A DNA stretch of 64,000 nucleotides, taken from contig JACCFC020000014.1 in NCBI GenBank assembly GCA_020830965.2, positions 1 through 64,000 of the forward strand, read 5' to 3'. The DNA comes from Neisseriaceae bacterium TC5R-5. Its GTDB lineage: Bacteria > Pseudomonadota > Gammaproteobacteria > Burkholderiales > Chromobacteriaceae. This document shows positions 1 through 9,254 of the stretch, piece by piece. Numbering within the stretch: the first letter of the stretch is position 1; the number at the start of each line of letters is the position of its first letter. The notes under the pieces were generated by a model. The model saw only the letters and a list, made by a program, of their open reading frames with translations, did not search any database and had not been told where the DNA came from. The position numbers and the translations under genes were made by a program.

Positions 1-81
1 CTTGCGCACACTCTCCAGCAGAGGACGAATTTGTTCAAATTGTTCTGGACTGATGTCGCTTGGATATTTTGTTGTTCGCAT
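1..81 (-). CDS. IS5-family transposase, N-terminal fragment (cut by window edge)
   Basis: Reading the minus strand from the ATG at 81 gives MRTTKYPSDISPEQFEQIRP, then LLESVRK to the edge. This is the typical opening of IS5/IS1031-type DDE transposases, where a YPSD(I/V)S..(E/Q) motif is followed by (I)xPLL. Only 27 residues are visible and none of the catalytic DDE residues. Whether the element is intact cannot be judged. The AAGGAG directly before the ATG is too close to act as an ordinary ribosome binding site, a common situation for poorly translated transposases. Confidence 0.65.
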   Translation of the reverse strand, partial: MRTTKYPSDISPEQFEQIRPLLESVRK

Positions 82-120
82 CTCCTTATTTTCCAGCATT
101 TAGGAATCGTGAACAGGCTC
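1..120 (-). mobile_element. End of an IS5/IS1031-like insertion sequence (partial)
   Basis: The element runs off the left edge of the window. Its inner boundary is placed at base 120 because the reverse strand there begins GAGCCTGTTCACGATT, which looks like a terminal inverted repeat, followed by the start of a transposase. The base triplet TTA directly outside it (121-123) fits the TNA target preference of the IS1031 group of the IS5 family. The other end and the target duplication lie outside the window, so the boundary is inferred. Confidence 0.6.
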
Positions 121-235
121 TTAGCTTAATGTTCATCCGCTAGCAGAGAAAGAGCCATTTTTTGAGCAAGTTGCTCATGACTTTGCAACAAGACATGGCT
201 ATTTTTGCGAAACCACACCAGAAAATGGTCAATAA
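121..235 (+). pseudogene. 3' end of a gene apparently interrupted by the insertion sequence
   Basis: From base 125 an open frame runs without a start codon to TAA at 233-235. It encodes about 36 residues containing EKEPFFEQVAHDFATRHGYF. Amino-acid composition and codon use look like real protein, and the only upstream in-frame stop (122-124) lies right at the insertion boundary. The simplest reading is that the rest of this gene lies on the far side of the element. A strong terminator follows at 314-343. The protein family is not recognised. Confidence 0.35.
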
Positions 236-313
236 CCTGGCAACGGGTAAGTTGTTGCGGTCACCTTGGCTTGTTGGGGGGATCAGTAAGCTAACCGCGC
301 TTTGATCATGAAC

Positions 314-343
314 AAAGGCCGCTGTTACAGCACAGCGGCCTTT
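314..343. terminator. Perfect 12-bp hairpin, terminator-like
   Basis: AAAGGCCGCTGT (314-325) and ACAGCGGCCTTT (332-343) form a perfect 12-bp stem with a 6-base loop. Flanking T/A-rich bases make it a plausible terminator in either direction. It would end the interrupted gene on the plus strand and lies downstream of the tannase-like gene on the minus strand. Confidence 0.6.
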
Positions 344-451
344 ATTGTTGATGCGCTTAGTCATATCACTAGGTGCTAGTGAACCGAGCCATATCGCAAT
401 AAGTTGTCGATTCTGGCAAATGGCTCGCAGGTTTGGTCTGCTGGCGAGTCT

Positions 452-3076
452 CTAGTACAGCAGCCCTAAGGCAAAACCCCGCTCATTGATGAGGGATAAC
501 AAGCCACCATTGCTGCTATAGATGCCAGTGACGCTACCACTGGCGCTAATCAGCCCTAGTACCGGCTGGTTATAACTGAGCAGTCCTACATTGCCGCCTT
601 GGGTGATGCTGCTGCCATTGAGCTCGGTGCTGAACTGGGTGCCATCGTTGAAACTGAGCTGGTAGCGCCCATCTGCTGCGCTGCTGGCCAGTGGTAGATT
701 GGTCGGTTGTGGTGCGAAAAACTGCAGGCCATAACGGCTAGCCGAGCGGGTAAGAATAAGCGGTACCGGTTTGCCATTGACGATGCCGCTGATTAGCGAG
801 CCACTGAGGTTGCCATCGTTCTTGTCGGGGCTGCCACCTAGATAGTAATCAAAGGCCCTGCGGCTGCTATTCCAGGCGATATAGCCCTTACTGCTGTTGG
901 CACAGCTGGCGTCGTAGCTGATAAAGCCAGAGCTGCCGGCGGCCTGGCAGCTCTGCCAGGTGGCGGCGGAGGAGCGTAGTCGTGCTGACTGGCGCACCAG
1001 GCTGCTGCTGTTAGTGGTGGCGTTATACTCAATGCCGCTGGCGTTATAAATATCAGCCACGGCTTTGTAGTCGCTGCTGACATTCTGAAAGGCCACCAGG
1101 GGCAGGAAGTTGCTGCCCGAGCTGGCGGCTATACCGCCTAGCAATACTCCGCCACCAGTAAAGGTGAAGCGCGCACCCTGTTCATCACTATTAAAACTGC
1201 AGGCATTCTGTGTGGCCTGGAGTTTGCCGCTGCGACTGCTGCCGGTACTGCGTTGCAGGCTGGCATCAATGGTGATGCGGTATGTCATGGTGTCCGGGTC
1301 GATTTGTACGCTGAGTTCTTCACCAAAGGTATCGCCTCCTTTGTAGACGGTGCTATTGACGGGTAGATTAGGGCAGGCTTGTACAACCGCTCCATTACTA
1401 CCTACGCAGCTATAGTTAATCGCGGCGTCTTGACTGCCGGAGCCTTTGTATTGTGGCCATGCCGGATATTCACATAGCGGACGAGTGCGACCATAGTTGA
1501 CTTGATTGGTGTCCATTACTGTGCGGGCTGCCGGTGGCACGCCTTGCTCTACCCAGTTTTCCAAAGCACTCAAGGAGTTCCAGGCAGGCAGGAAGCTGCC
1601 GGTGCCATGCCCCATGCCGGGTACGGTATAAAAGCGGATACCTTGCTGTACAGCAGCGGCACCGACAGTGTTTTTGACGGCCTGGTACCAGGCGATGGTG
1701 GAGTTGGGGCTGATGACTTCATCGGCCAGGCCGTGCAGCAGAATCAGACGACCCCCCTTGTTCAGAAATGCCGCAATATCCGGGTTGGTGGCATCGGTGA
1801 TGGCGGACACCTGTTGTACGCGTGTGGTATAGCTACCGGGGTTGACTGGGTCAAAAGTTAGGCTGTCAAATGTGGGTTCACGGGTGATGAAATACTTTAC
1901 CCATTGGTCTCCGGTGACATACACATTGGCATCGGCGGTGGTGGCCGGGTTGCCGGGAACCAGGCGAGTACCCAGGTCGCGGCTGGTAAAGGGGCCGGCT
2001 ATCAGTGCGCCTTCCAGCAGATTGTAACCACCGGCTACGGTGACATTATTGGCCAGTGGGTAACTGAGTTGCAGTGGGGATTCAATGGTTTTTACCGTAT
2101 TGATCTGTGCGTCGGACAGGCAACTATTACCACTATCAGTGCCTCCGGGGCAGCGTAGTGAAGCCAGCACTTGTTCCGAGCCCAGACGGCAGCCTTCCAC
2201 ATTACTGATGATGTTGTCTGCCACGCCATCCAGCCGGTCACAGGCGCTCATCGCGGCTTGTTGTACCAGTAGCGTTTTTTGGATGTTGAGCCAGCCGACC
2301 CCGCCATTCAAGTACAGGGCGCGGCCTACAGCGACGTTGGACAGGCGGGTGCCGCTATAGTTGAGTGCTGGTTCATTGGCAATGACCCCATCGTAATCGG
2401 TGGGCCAGCGTTGAATATAGCCCAGCGCATCCCGCCCGCCGGTGGAGGTGCCGAGGAAATAGCTATGCGTTGCGGCTTTGCCATAGCGTTGTTTCAGCAG
2501 TAGCACGGCGACATCATGGGTTTTTTTCAAAGTATCACCACCATAGTTGGCCAGTGCTTCGTCATCCTGCGCGAAACTGCCATTGGTGATACTGCTGCTC
2601 TGGTGGCCGGAGTCATCCCCCCAGGTGGCATAACCTTGTGCCAACGGCGGGGCATCATCCGGCAGGCCGAAACGCATCGCTTCGGTGCCATCAATCAAGC
2701 GGCCATTAAAGCCACCGCCGCCAAAGTGGATGGCTTTGCCATTCCATTCACTGGGTAAGTTGACGGCAAAGTTGATATTGGGTGAGCTGGGATTCAGTGG
2801 CAGAATCTGACCGCGTATCTGGCAGTATTCGCCCAGGCTATTGTTAGCGGGATCTGCAGTGACTAACTGCGCGGATACCACCTGAGCGCCGCCAGTGGGG
2901 AGGGTCAGCTCACTAGCGGCTATGGTGCGGCCCTGTAAAGCAGAGCAGGCTTGTGCCGTGCTGAGATTATTGATGTTGCGCGCTGCTGGTACGGAGTTAT
3001 CTGAGTTACAGGCGCTGAGAATTGTGCTGAGGCATAGCCATAGTATGGCGCTATAGCTAGAGCGTGTTGTTTTCAT
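452..3076 (-). CDS. Tannase/feruloyl esterase family lipoprotein with extra C-terminal domain
   Basis: An 874-residue secreted esterase. The start at 3076 is preferred over the longer frame from 3139 because AGGAGG lies 4 bases before it and the product then begins with a lipoprotein signal ending in LSAC, with Cys as the lipidated residue. Roughly residues 70-580 form the tannase alpha/beta-hydrolase. The nucleophile Ser is in GTSTGGRDALGY, an acid in LLHGLADEVISP and the His in PGMGHGTGSF, followed by the family's ALENWVEQGVPP tail. Known members hydrolyse ester bonds of gallic, ferulic or related acids. The last ~290 residues are Gly/Ser/Asn-rich, look beta-rich and match no domain I recognise. 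The gene stands alone on the minus strand. Substrate is unknown; an outer-membrane-anchored esterase is the inference. Confidence 0.85.
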   Translation of the reverse strand: MKTTRSSYSAILWLCLSTILSACNSDNSVPAARNINNLSTAQACSALQGRTIAASELTLPTGGAQVVSAQLVTADPANNSLGEYCQIRGQILPLNPSSPNINFAVNLPSEWNGKAIHFGGGGFNGRLIDGTEAMRFGLPDDAPPLAQGYATWGDDSGHQSSSITNGSFAQDDEALANYGGDTLKKTHDVAVLLLKQRYGKAATHSYFLGTSTGGRDALGYIQRWPTDYDGVIANEPALNYSGTRLSNVAVGRALYLNGGVGWLNIQKTLLVQQAAMSACDRLDGVADNIISNVEGCRLGSEQVLASLRCPGGTDSGNSCLSDAQINTVKTIESPLQLSYPLANNVTVAGGYNLLEGALIAGPFTSRDLGTRLVPGNPATTADANVYVTGDQWVKYFITREPTFDSLTFDPVNPGSYTTRVQQVSAITDATNPDIAAFLNKGGRLILLHGLADEVISPNSTIAWYQAVKNTVGAAAVQQGIRFYTVPGMGHGTGSFLPAWNSLSALENWVEQGVPPAARTVMDTNQVNYGRTRPLCEYPAWPQYKGSGSQDAAINYSCVGSNGAVVQACPNLPVNSTVYKGGDTFGEELSVQIDPDTMTYRITIDASLQRSTGSSRSGKLQATQNACSFNSDEQGARFTFTGGGVLLGGIAASSGSNFLPLVAFQNVSSDYKAVADIYNASGIEYNATTNSSSLVRQSARLRSSAATWQSCQAAGSSGFISYDASCANSSKGYIAWNSSRRAFDYYLGGSPDKNDGNLSGSLISGIVNGKPVPLILTRSASRYGLQFFAPQPTNLPLASSAADGRYQLSFNDGTQFSTELNGSSITQGGNVGLLSYNQPVLGLISASGSVTGIYSSNGGLLSLINERGFALGLLY

Positions 3077-3595
3077 TCTTCCTCCTTTGTGACCTGGCTG
3101 AGAGACGCCAAGCAAGATTGAGGAGTGAAAAGCTAGCATTGCAGCAGTATGGGGGTCAATGGCTTTGTAATGATTTTTCCGCTTCGCTTATTGCGATGGA
3201 ATGGTCTGTTAATGAGCAAGGGCGGCGGCTGCTCTGTGGTTTAAGCAATATGGTAGCAATGGGTAGGAGCAACCCCGTATTTACCCGTCTCTGTTAACAG
3301 TTTGGTCTTGCTGAGTTGACTGATGTTGTGGGCAATCATCAGTCTGTCACTACACTATTGCTGGGTAGGCTGCTTAGCGGTTCTTATTGTAAGCAGATGA
3401 AGTTGGCACATATTTCCAAGTAAATGTCTTGCCAGCGTTGGTGGTTCATCTTGATAAGCTCAACAGGTTGATATGTTGAAATTATAGTGCGGCTTTTTTA
3501 TTTTATTAAATTGATTATTGTTAGTTCTTTATTAGCTAATCGCTATGGTGGTGCGATGGCCTTGGGTGTGAAAAATAGTTGTGGTGCAGCAAAAC
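3077..3595. other. Intergenic stretch without a supported gene
   Basis: About 520 bases between the tannase-like gene and the maeB terminator. Short open frames occur on the plus strand (3064-3297, 3487-3735) but lack ribosome binding sites, and the first overlaps the tannase start region. The sequence becomes T-rich near 3490-3540. No RNA gene or repeat was recognised. Confidence 0.5.
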
Positions 3596-3596
3596 A

Positions 3597-3626
3597 AAAC
3601 GGGCAAACAGCATGGTTTGCCCATTT
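3597..3626 (-). terminator. Terminator of maeB
   Basis: GGGCAAAC (3601-3608) and GTTTGCCC (3615-3622) pair around a 6-base loop. The stem is extended by an A-T-rich base, and on the minus strand the hairpin is followed by a T-rich run. It lies 20-45 bases beyond the maeB stop codon. Confidence 0.75.
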
Positions 3627-3644
3627 TGTTCTAGCGATGACTGC

Positions 3645-5927
3645 TTATTTGCTATCGGCGGTTTGGGCCTCTACTGCTGCGAGTGCCACCATATTCACAA
3701 TACGGCGTACCGAGGCAATCGGCGTCAGAATGTGAGCAGGTTTGGTCATGCCCAGCAAGATCGGGCCAATGGTGACGCCGTCTGAAGCTGAGACACGCAA
3801 CAGGTTGTAGCTGATATTAGCAGCTTCCACATTCGGCATAATCAGCAGATTAGCCGAGCCTTTCAGCGTGCTGTCTGGCATGGCTTGCTGGCGAATGCTT
3901 TCCATCAGCGCGGCATCACCTTGCATTTCACCATCAATTTCCAGTTCTGGCTGTGCCTGACGGATCAAATCAAACGCAGCGCGCATTTTTTGTGCGGATG
4001 CCGTGTTCAGCGTACCAAAGCTGGAGTTGGACAGTAGCGCGGCCTTAGGCACAATCCCGAAGCGCTGCATAGATTCACTAGCCATACGGGTGATGCTGGC
4101 CAGTTGTTCAGCACTAGGGTCGGCATTCAGATAGGTATCGGTAATGAAGATATTGCCGGTAGGTAAAATCAGCGCATTCATTGCACCGGCTACTTTTTCC
4201 GGATTGTTATAACCCAGTATCGTTTCGATGATATCGAAGTGGTGGCGATACGGGCCATAAGTACCGCAAATCATCGCGTCGGCATCGCCACGACGGACCA
4301 TCAATGCACCAATCAGTGTGCTGTTACCAATCACACGACGGCGAGCCTGTTCCTGGGAAACACCTTTGCGTTTGGCCAACTGGTAATACTCTTTCCAGTA
4401 GTCGGCAAAGCGTGGGTCGGATTCATTATTGACCACTTCAAAGTCGCGGCCCATTTCCAGCTTTAGCCCTAGCTTGTTGATGCGCATCTCGATAACGCTG
4501 GGGCGGCCAATCAGAATCGGCTTGGCTAGGCCTTGCACGACAGCTTCTTGGGTTGCATGCAGCACGCGTTCGTCTTCACCTTCGGCCAGCACTACGCGTT
4601 TCAGATTTTGTTTGGCTTGCGAGAACACGGGCTTCATGAACAGATTGGTCTTGTAGACAAACTGTGCCAATTGTTCGGCGTAAGCATCAAAGTCTTTAAT
4701 CGGACGAGTCGCGACGCCGGAATCCATCGCTGCTTTGGCTACCGCAGGGGCAATCTTGACGATCAGGCGTGGGTCAAATGGCTTGGGAATTACATATTCC
4801 GGGCCAAAAGACAGCGATTGATCGCCATAAGCACTGGCGACGACATCGTTCTGTTCAGCCATCGCCAAGTCGGCAATCGCACGCACCGTCGCGAGTTTCA
4901 TTTCTTCATTAATCGCGGTGGCACCGACATCCAGCGCACCACGGAAGATGAAGGGGAAGCACAGCACATTATTGACTTGATTGGGGAAATCAGAACGACC
5001 GGTGCCGATAATGGCATCGGGGCGCACGGCTTTGGCCAGCGGTGGCAGGATTTCCGGATCGGGGTTGGCCATGGCAAGAATCAATGGGTCGCGGGCCATC
5101 GATTTCACCATGTCCTGGCTCACCAAATTGGGGCCGGACAAACCCATGAAAATATCGGCACCGGCGATGGCGTCCGCCAGTTTGCGTTGACCATTGTCTG
5201 GAATGGCGTAGCGTTTTTTGGAGTCGTCCAGTTTTTCGTCACGACCGACAAAAATGACGCCTTTGGAGTCGCAGACGGTAATGTTGTGGCGTTGTACGCC
5301 CAGAGCAACCAGCAAGTCCAGGCAGGCGATGGCGGCAGCACCGGCACCGGAGGCCACGACGCGAACTTCAGACATCTCTTTTTTCACCAAGCGCAGGCTG
5401 TTGAGTACGGCTGCGGCGGCGACAATGGCGGTGCCATGTTGATCGTCATGGAAAACAGGAATGCCCATGCGTTCACGGCATTTTTTCTCAATATAGAAGC
5501 ACTCCGGCGCTTTGATATCTTCCAGATTAATACCGCCAAAAGTGGGTTCCAGCGCACAGATAATATCGACCAGCTTGTCCGGGTCCAGCTCGTTAACTTC
5601 CAGATCGAATACATCAATACCCGCGAATTTCTTAAATAAAACCCCTTTGCCTTCCATGACGGGTTTACCGGCTAGAGCACCGATATTACCTAGGCCAAGT
5701 ACGGCGGTACCATTGGAAATCACCGCGACCAAGTTGCCACGGGCAGTGTATTTGTAAGAGTTGAGAGGATCTTCGACGATGGCGTCGCAAGCTGCGGCAA
5801 CGCCGGGGGAGTAGGCTAGGGCCAGATCACGCTGAGTGGTGAGCGGCTTGGTGGGGGCGACTTGAATTTTGCCTGGCGTAGGGTATTGATGATAATCCAG
5901 AGCGCTTTGGCGCAGTTGCTCGTCCAT
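3645..5927 (-). CDS. maeB: NADP-dependent malic enzyme, malic/phosphotransacetylase fusion type
   Basis: The 760-residue product has the usual MaeB length and two-part build. Residues ~1-425 are the malic enzyme, which decarboxylates L-malate to pyruvate with NADP. Visible marks are YSPGVA near residue 40, the [11 protein letters not shown] catalytic stretch and a [11 protein letters not shown] nucleotide-binding loop. Residues ~430-760 resemble phosphotransacetylase ([10 protein letters not shown] and following). In known MaeB proteins that part is regulatory rather than catalytic, and it is often where acetyl-CoA acts. A GAGGAG sits about 7 bases before the ATG. The gene stands next to the dctPQM transporter, which would supply malate or related C4 acids. 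A true phosphotransacetylase is encoded separately at 54441. Confidence 0.95.
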   Translation of the reverse strand: MDEQLRQSALDYHQYPTPGKIQVAPTKPLTTQRDLALAYSPGVAAACDAIVEDPLNSYKYTARGNLVAVISNGTAVLGLGNIGALAGKPVMEGKGVLFKKFAGIDVFDLEVNELDPDKLVDIICALEPTFGGINLEDIKAPECFYIEKKCRERMGIPVFHDDQHGTAIVAAAAVLNSLRLVKKEMSEVRVVASGAGAAAIACLDLLVALGVQRHNITVCDSKGVIFVGRDEKLDDSKKRYAIPDNGQRKLADAIAGADIFMGLSGPNLVSQDMVKSMARDPLILAMANPDPEILPPLAKAVRPDAIIGTGRSDFPNQVNNVLCFPFIFRGALDVGATAINEEMKLATVRAIADLAMAEQNDVVASAYGDQSLSFGPEYVIPKPFDPRLIVKIAPAVAKAAMDSGVATRPIKDFDAYAEQLAQFVYKTNLFMKPVFSQAKQNLKRVVLAEGEDERVLHATQEAVVQGLAKPILIGRPSVIEMRINKLGLKLEMGRDFEVVNNESDPRFADYWKEYYQLAKRKGVSQEQARRRVIGNSTLIGALMVRRGDADAMICGTYGPYRHHFDIIETILGYNNPEKVAGAMNALILPTGNIFITDTYLNADPSAEQLASITRMASESMQRFGIVPKAALLSNSSFGTLNTASAQKMRAAFDLIRQAQPELEIDGEMQGDAALMESIRQQAMPDSTLKGSANLLIMPNVEAANISYNLLRVSASDGVTIGPILLGMTKPAHILTPIASVRRIVNMVALAAVEAQTADSK

Positions 5928-6076
5928 TCTTGGACTCCTCAGTAGGTTCTTATCAGAAGCGTGGTTAAGTGCCTGTTCTGTGTTCTATTGCACAACAGAT
6001 TTTACGCAGATGTACTTGGGAACAGAGTCGGCATTATAAGGGCTTAAGCTCGGCGTGGGCTATGCTGCGGCAGACA

Positions 6077-6111
6077 AAAAAAACGCGATGGCATCAACCA
6101 TCGCGTTTTTT
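6077..6111. terminator. Bidirectional terminator between maeB and dctM
   Basis: AACGCGATGG and CCATCGCGTT form a 10-bp stem with loop CATCAA. A-runs on the left and T-runs on the right extend it, so it can act in both directions. On the minus strand it ends the dct operon immediately after the dctM stop codon. Confidence 0.8.
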
Positions 6112-6120
6112 ATTGCCGGT

Positions 6121-7407
6121 TTAACCAAGCATGCCCAGTGTGCGGGGCAGCCACAGCGAGATTTCCGGGATATAAGTAACGGCCACTAGGAAGCCCAGCA
6201 TGGTGAGCAGCCACGGCCACACGGCAATGGTGAGCTCGGTAATGCCCATTTTGGTGATGCCTGAGGCAACATACAGGTTCAGGCCCACTGGTGGGTGGCA
6301 CATGCCTACTTCCATATTCACCACAATCAGAATACCAAAATGTACTGGATGGATGCCTAGAGCCATCGCTACCGGGAACAGAATCGGCGCCAGAATCAGC
6401 ACGATAGAGGAGGGCTCCATCACATTACCGGCCAGTAGCAGTAACACATTGACCACCAGCAGGAAGGCAATTGGGCCAAGACCGGCATCAATCAACCAAC
6501 TGGCCATCGCCTGCGGAATTCCTTCACTCGTCATCAGGAAGGAGAACAGTACCGCATTGGTGATGATGTACAGCAGCATGGCCGACATGCTGGCCGAGTC
6601 GAGCAAAACCTTGGGTACCTGCTTCAGCGACATGTCTTTATACACAAATACCGCAACGATGAAGGCATACACCGCTGACATCGCAGCCGCTTCGGTGGGG
6701 GTAAAGATGCCGGTATAAATACCGCCTATCACCACCACGATCAGCAATAAGCCCCACATGGATTCGCGGAATGCTTTCAGGCGTTGCCCCCAACTGGCTT
6801 TAGGTAGACGCGGGTAGCCAAACTTACGGGCGCGATACCAAGTGGTGAGCCCCAGCAAGGCTGCCAGCATGAGCCCAGGTATGACGCCAGCCATAAACAA
6901 CTGACCCACAGAGGTATTGGTAGAGACTGAATACATCACCATCACGATGGACGGTGGAATCAAGATGCCCAGCGCACCGGCGGTGGTGACAATACCGGCA
7001 CCAAAGCGATTAGGGAAACCCTGCTTGACCATGGCAGGCAGCAGGATGGAACCGATGGCGACCACGGTTGCCGGACTAGAGCCGGATACCGCCGCAAACA
7101 GTGCGCAGGCCACCACGCCGGCCAGACCCAAACCACCATGCCAATGCCCAACCAGACTGGTGGCAAAATTAATCATACGTTTTGCTACACCACCATGGGT
7201 GAGGAAATTACCAGCCAGGATAAAGAACGGAATCGCCATGATTTCGAACTTTTCGATACCGGTGAACAGCTTGAGTGCTACCGATTCAATCGGCACATCG
7301 GTCATGGTGAACAAAAAGGTCAGTACCGTCAGACCCAGGGAAATCGAGATAGGCATGCCGGTGAGCATCAGCACCAGCAGCAGCGTAAAGATAATGAGAG
7401 CACTCAT
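6121..7407 (-). CDS. dctM: TRAP transporter large permease subunit
   Basis: A 428-residue, very hydrophobic protein with about a dozen membrane segments from its first residues (ALIIFTLLLVLMLTGMPISI). This is the DctM family, the ion-driven translocating subunit of tripartite ATP-independent periplasmic transporters in the inner membrane. Family-like stretches include ALFAAVSGSSPATVVAIGSI and LGILIPPSIVMV. The start codon overlaps the end of dctQ by 4 bases, showing translational coupling. With DctP and DctQ the expected substrates are C4-dicarboxylates (malate, succinate, fumarate). A terminator follows directly. Confidence 0.93.
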   Translation of the reverse strand: MSALIIFTLLLVLMLTGMPISISLGLTVLTFLFTMTDVPIESVALKLFTGIEKFEIMAIPFFILAGNFLTHGGVAKRMINFATSLVGHWHGGLGLAGVVACALFAAVSGSSPATVVAIGSILLPAMVKQGFPNRFGAGIVTTAGALGILIPPSIVMVMYSVSTNTSVGQLFMAGVIPGLMLAALLGLTTWYRARKFGYPRLPKASWGQRLKAFRESMWGLLLIVVVIGGIYTGIFTPTEAAAMSAVYAFIVAVFVYKDMSLKQVPKVLLDSASMSAMLLYIITNAVLFSFLMTSEGIPQAMASWLIDAGLGPIAFLLVVNVLLLLAGNVMEPSSIVLILAPILFPVAMALGIHPVHFGILIVVNMEVGMCHPPVGLNLYVASGITKMGITELTIAVWPWLLTMLGFLVAVTYIPEISLWLPRTLGMLG

Positions 7408-8012
7408 TTTTTGTCGCCCCCCTGCGTTTTATCATGAGGATGCAGGTTATCGCTCATGGTCAAAATGTCGTCGTCTAAATCCTCAATGCCTTCAACATGA
7501 GCATGGTCATGTTTTGGCAGCTCACCGGTGCGAATAAAGCCCCAGGTTACCTGTAAAAAGCGGAAGCTCATCAGGTAGGAGCCGCAAGGCACCGCTAGGT
7601 AAACGATCCAGATGGGAATTTCTAGGTCGACAGAGGTCTGGTCGGTGTGAGCGATGTCCCATACAAATTTGCTTCCCAGTGTGCCAACCACAGCGGTGAA
7701 CAAGGCACCGGCCAGCAGACCGAAAATAATAAAGCGGCCACGATTGCGGTTATTCAACTGATTAATCACCACATCCACGCCCACATGAATACCGGTACGC
7801 ACCCCGTAAGCTGCGCCAAATTTGGCCATCCACACAAACAGATAAATTGTTAATTCCTGTGCCCAGGAAAAGTTGATATCACCCACCAAGGGGTAGAGGA
7901 GGTCTGTGCCTGCGCTGTAACGGTGAACGACCGCGACAAAGGTAATGAGTGTGGCGGCACTCATCAGGAAGGCAATCAGCCACTCCTCGAGATGATCGAG
8001 GAATTTCAGCAT
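7404..8012 (-). CDS. dctQ: TRAP transporter small permease subunit
   Basis: About 202 residues with four predicted membrane segments, the DctQ family. Its role is to bind DctM and help DctP dock. The ATG at 8012 (MLKFLDHLEEWLIAFLMSA) is chosen because GGAG lies about 8 bases upstream; a longer frame would need a TTG start at 8033. The His/Asp-rich tail (HDHAHVEGIEDLDDD) is an unusual acidic, potentially metal-binding extension. Such tails vary within the family and no function is claimed. Confidence 0.9.
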   Translation of the reverse strand: MLKFLDHLEEWLIAFLMSAATLITFVAVVHRYSAGTDLLYPLVGDINFSWAQELTIYLFVWMAKFGAAYGVRTGIHVGVDVVINQLNNRNRGRFIIFGLLAGALFTAVVGTLGSKFVWDIAHTDQTSVDLEIPIWIVYLAVPCGSYLMSFRFLQVTWGFIRTGELPKHDHAHVEGIEDLDDDILTMSDNLHPHDKTQGGDKK

Positions 8013-8039
8013 GAGATAATCTCCAGCGAACAATAAAAT

Positions 8040-8064
8040 GTGCGGTCAGGCTGGCTGACCGCAC
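8040..8064 (-). promoter_or_regulatory. Intercistronic hairpin between dctP and dctQ
   Basis: GTGCGGTCAG (8040-8049) and CTGACCGCAC (8055-8064) form a perfect 10-bp stem with a 5-base loop. It sits in the 69-base gap after the dctP stop codon and is followed on the minus strand by CATTTTATT. Partial termination or 3'-end protection here would give more binding protein than permease, as is usual for binding-protein transporters. That role is inferred. Confidence 0.6.
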
Positions 8065-8081
8065 TGTGCAATACCGCCCGC

Positions 8082-9083
8082 TTAGTTAGCGGTAAAACCG
8101 GTTTGCTGATAAATGGATTTGATTAGATTGGCACCAATACGACTGGACATCTTGGTATGGACCGGTAGCAAGGCTTTCTTGAAAGCGGCCAGTTCGGCCG
8201 GGGTAGCCTTGTAAATCACTGTTTTGCCGGATTTGGCAATGCGCGCCAAATCGGCATCATTTTCCTGCTTGGCGATATCGTTGGCGTACTTGGTGGCGTC
8301 TTTCATGGCGCTGTTCAACTGAGTACGGATATCAGCCGGTAAGCCATCCCAGAACTTCTTATTGACGATGACCGCATAGCCCAAGTAGCCGTGACCGGTG
8401 GTGATCATGTGTTTCTGTACTTCGTGAATCTTCTGTGTGTACATATTGGATGGCGGGTTCTCTGTGCCATCTACCACACCGGTCTGCAGTGCCTGGTATA
8501 CCTCAGAGAAGGCCATGACCTGTGGCAAGGCGCGCAGCGTACGCATTTGTTCTTCCAGTACCTTGGAAGACTGAATGCGCATCTTCATGCCTTGCAAGTC
8601 TTGTGGCTTTTTGATGGGCTTATTGGCCGAAAAGTGCTTGAAGCCATTGTCCCAGAAGGCGAGACCCTTGATGCCCTTGCTATCCAGCTTGCCTAATAAT
8701 TGCTGCCCGATCGGGCCTTCGGTAACTTTGTGCAGCGCTGCGTAGTCTTTGAAAATATAAGGCAGGTCGAAGACTTCGTATTCTTTGAGACCTAATGGGC
8801 CGAATTTGGATAAAGCCGGTGCCAGCATTTGTACCGCACCCAGTTGCAAGGCTTCCAGTTCTTCCTTGTCCTTGTACAACTGACTGTTTGGATAAACCTG
8901 TACCTTCACCCGCCCTTTGGTGCGTTCCTCGGCTAACTTTTTAAAGTATTCTGCCGCTTTGCCTTTTGGTGTATTTTGTGCCACCACGTGGCTGAATTTG
9001 ATCACAATTTCGCCGGCGGCCTGGGCGATGCCGCTTAAGCCGAATGTCGCCGCCAAGGCCAAGGCTGTTAGTTTCAGTTTCAT
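8082..9083 (-). CDS. dctP: TRAP transporter substrate-binding protein, C4-dicarboxylate type
   Basis: A 333-residue periplasmic protein. Residues 1-22 are a Sec signal (LALAATFGLSGIAQA) with cleavage after AQA. The mature part opens EIVIKFSHVVAQNTPKGKAA, typical of DctP proteins for malate/succinate/fumarate. The NPPSNMYTQK region and the conserved Arg in MKMRIQSSKV (carboxylate binding in the family) are present. It is the first gene of dctPQM, followed by a hairpin and then dctQ. It is divergent from the sensor kinase gene at 9255, which probably controls it. Confidence 0.93.
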   Translation of the reverse strand: MKLKLTALALAATFGLSGIAQAAGEIVIKFSHVVAQNTPKGKAAEYFKKLAEERTKGRVKVQVYPNSQLYKDKEELEALQLGAVQMLAPALSKFGPLGLKEYEVFDLPYIFKDYAALHKVTEGPIGQQLLGKLDSKGIKGLAFWDNGFKHFSANKPIKKPQDLQGMKMRIQSSKVLEEQMRTLRALPQVMAFSEVYQALQTGVVDGTENPPSNMYTQKIHEVQKHMITTGHGYLGYAVIVNKKFWDGLPADIRTQLNSAMKDATKYANDIAKQENDADLARIAKSGKTVIYKATPAELAAFKKALLPVHTKMSSRIGANLIKSIYQQTGFTAN

Positions 9084-9254
9084 GTGTTATCTCCTGGTAG
9101 CATGTTTTAATTCAAACTGCATGTGTAGGTGTTAGGGGCTGCAGTTTTAGTGGCTGAATTTGCCTAGAACTGCAAATTAGTGTGTCTGAACTTTTTCAAC
9201 TATTGGGGATTTCGGCATTAGGGTTTTCCCTGATGCCTTGCCGGTGATGCATTT

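Noticed and set aside
140-364. 74-codon open frame on the minus strand
   Set aside because: It reads through the strong hairpin at 314-343 and overlaps the better supported plus-strand gene remnant; composition is not protein-like.
4533-5639. 368-codon open frame on the plus strand
   Set aside because: It lies wholly antisense to maeB, is His/Gln/Asn-rich in the way typical of shadow frames, and has no ribosome binding site.
9084-9254. Possible sigma-54 promoter (GGCTGAATTTGC) before dctP
   Set aside because: The distance between the GG and GC elements is 8 instead of 10 bases, and no DctD-type activator is present.
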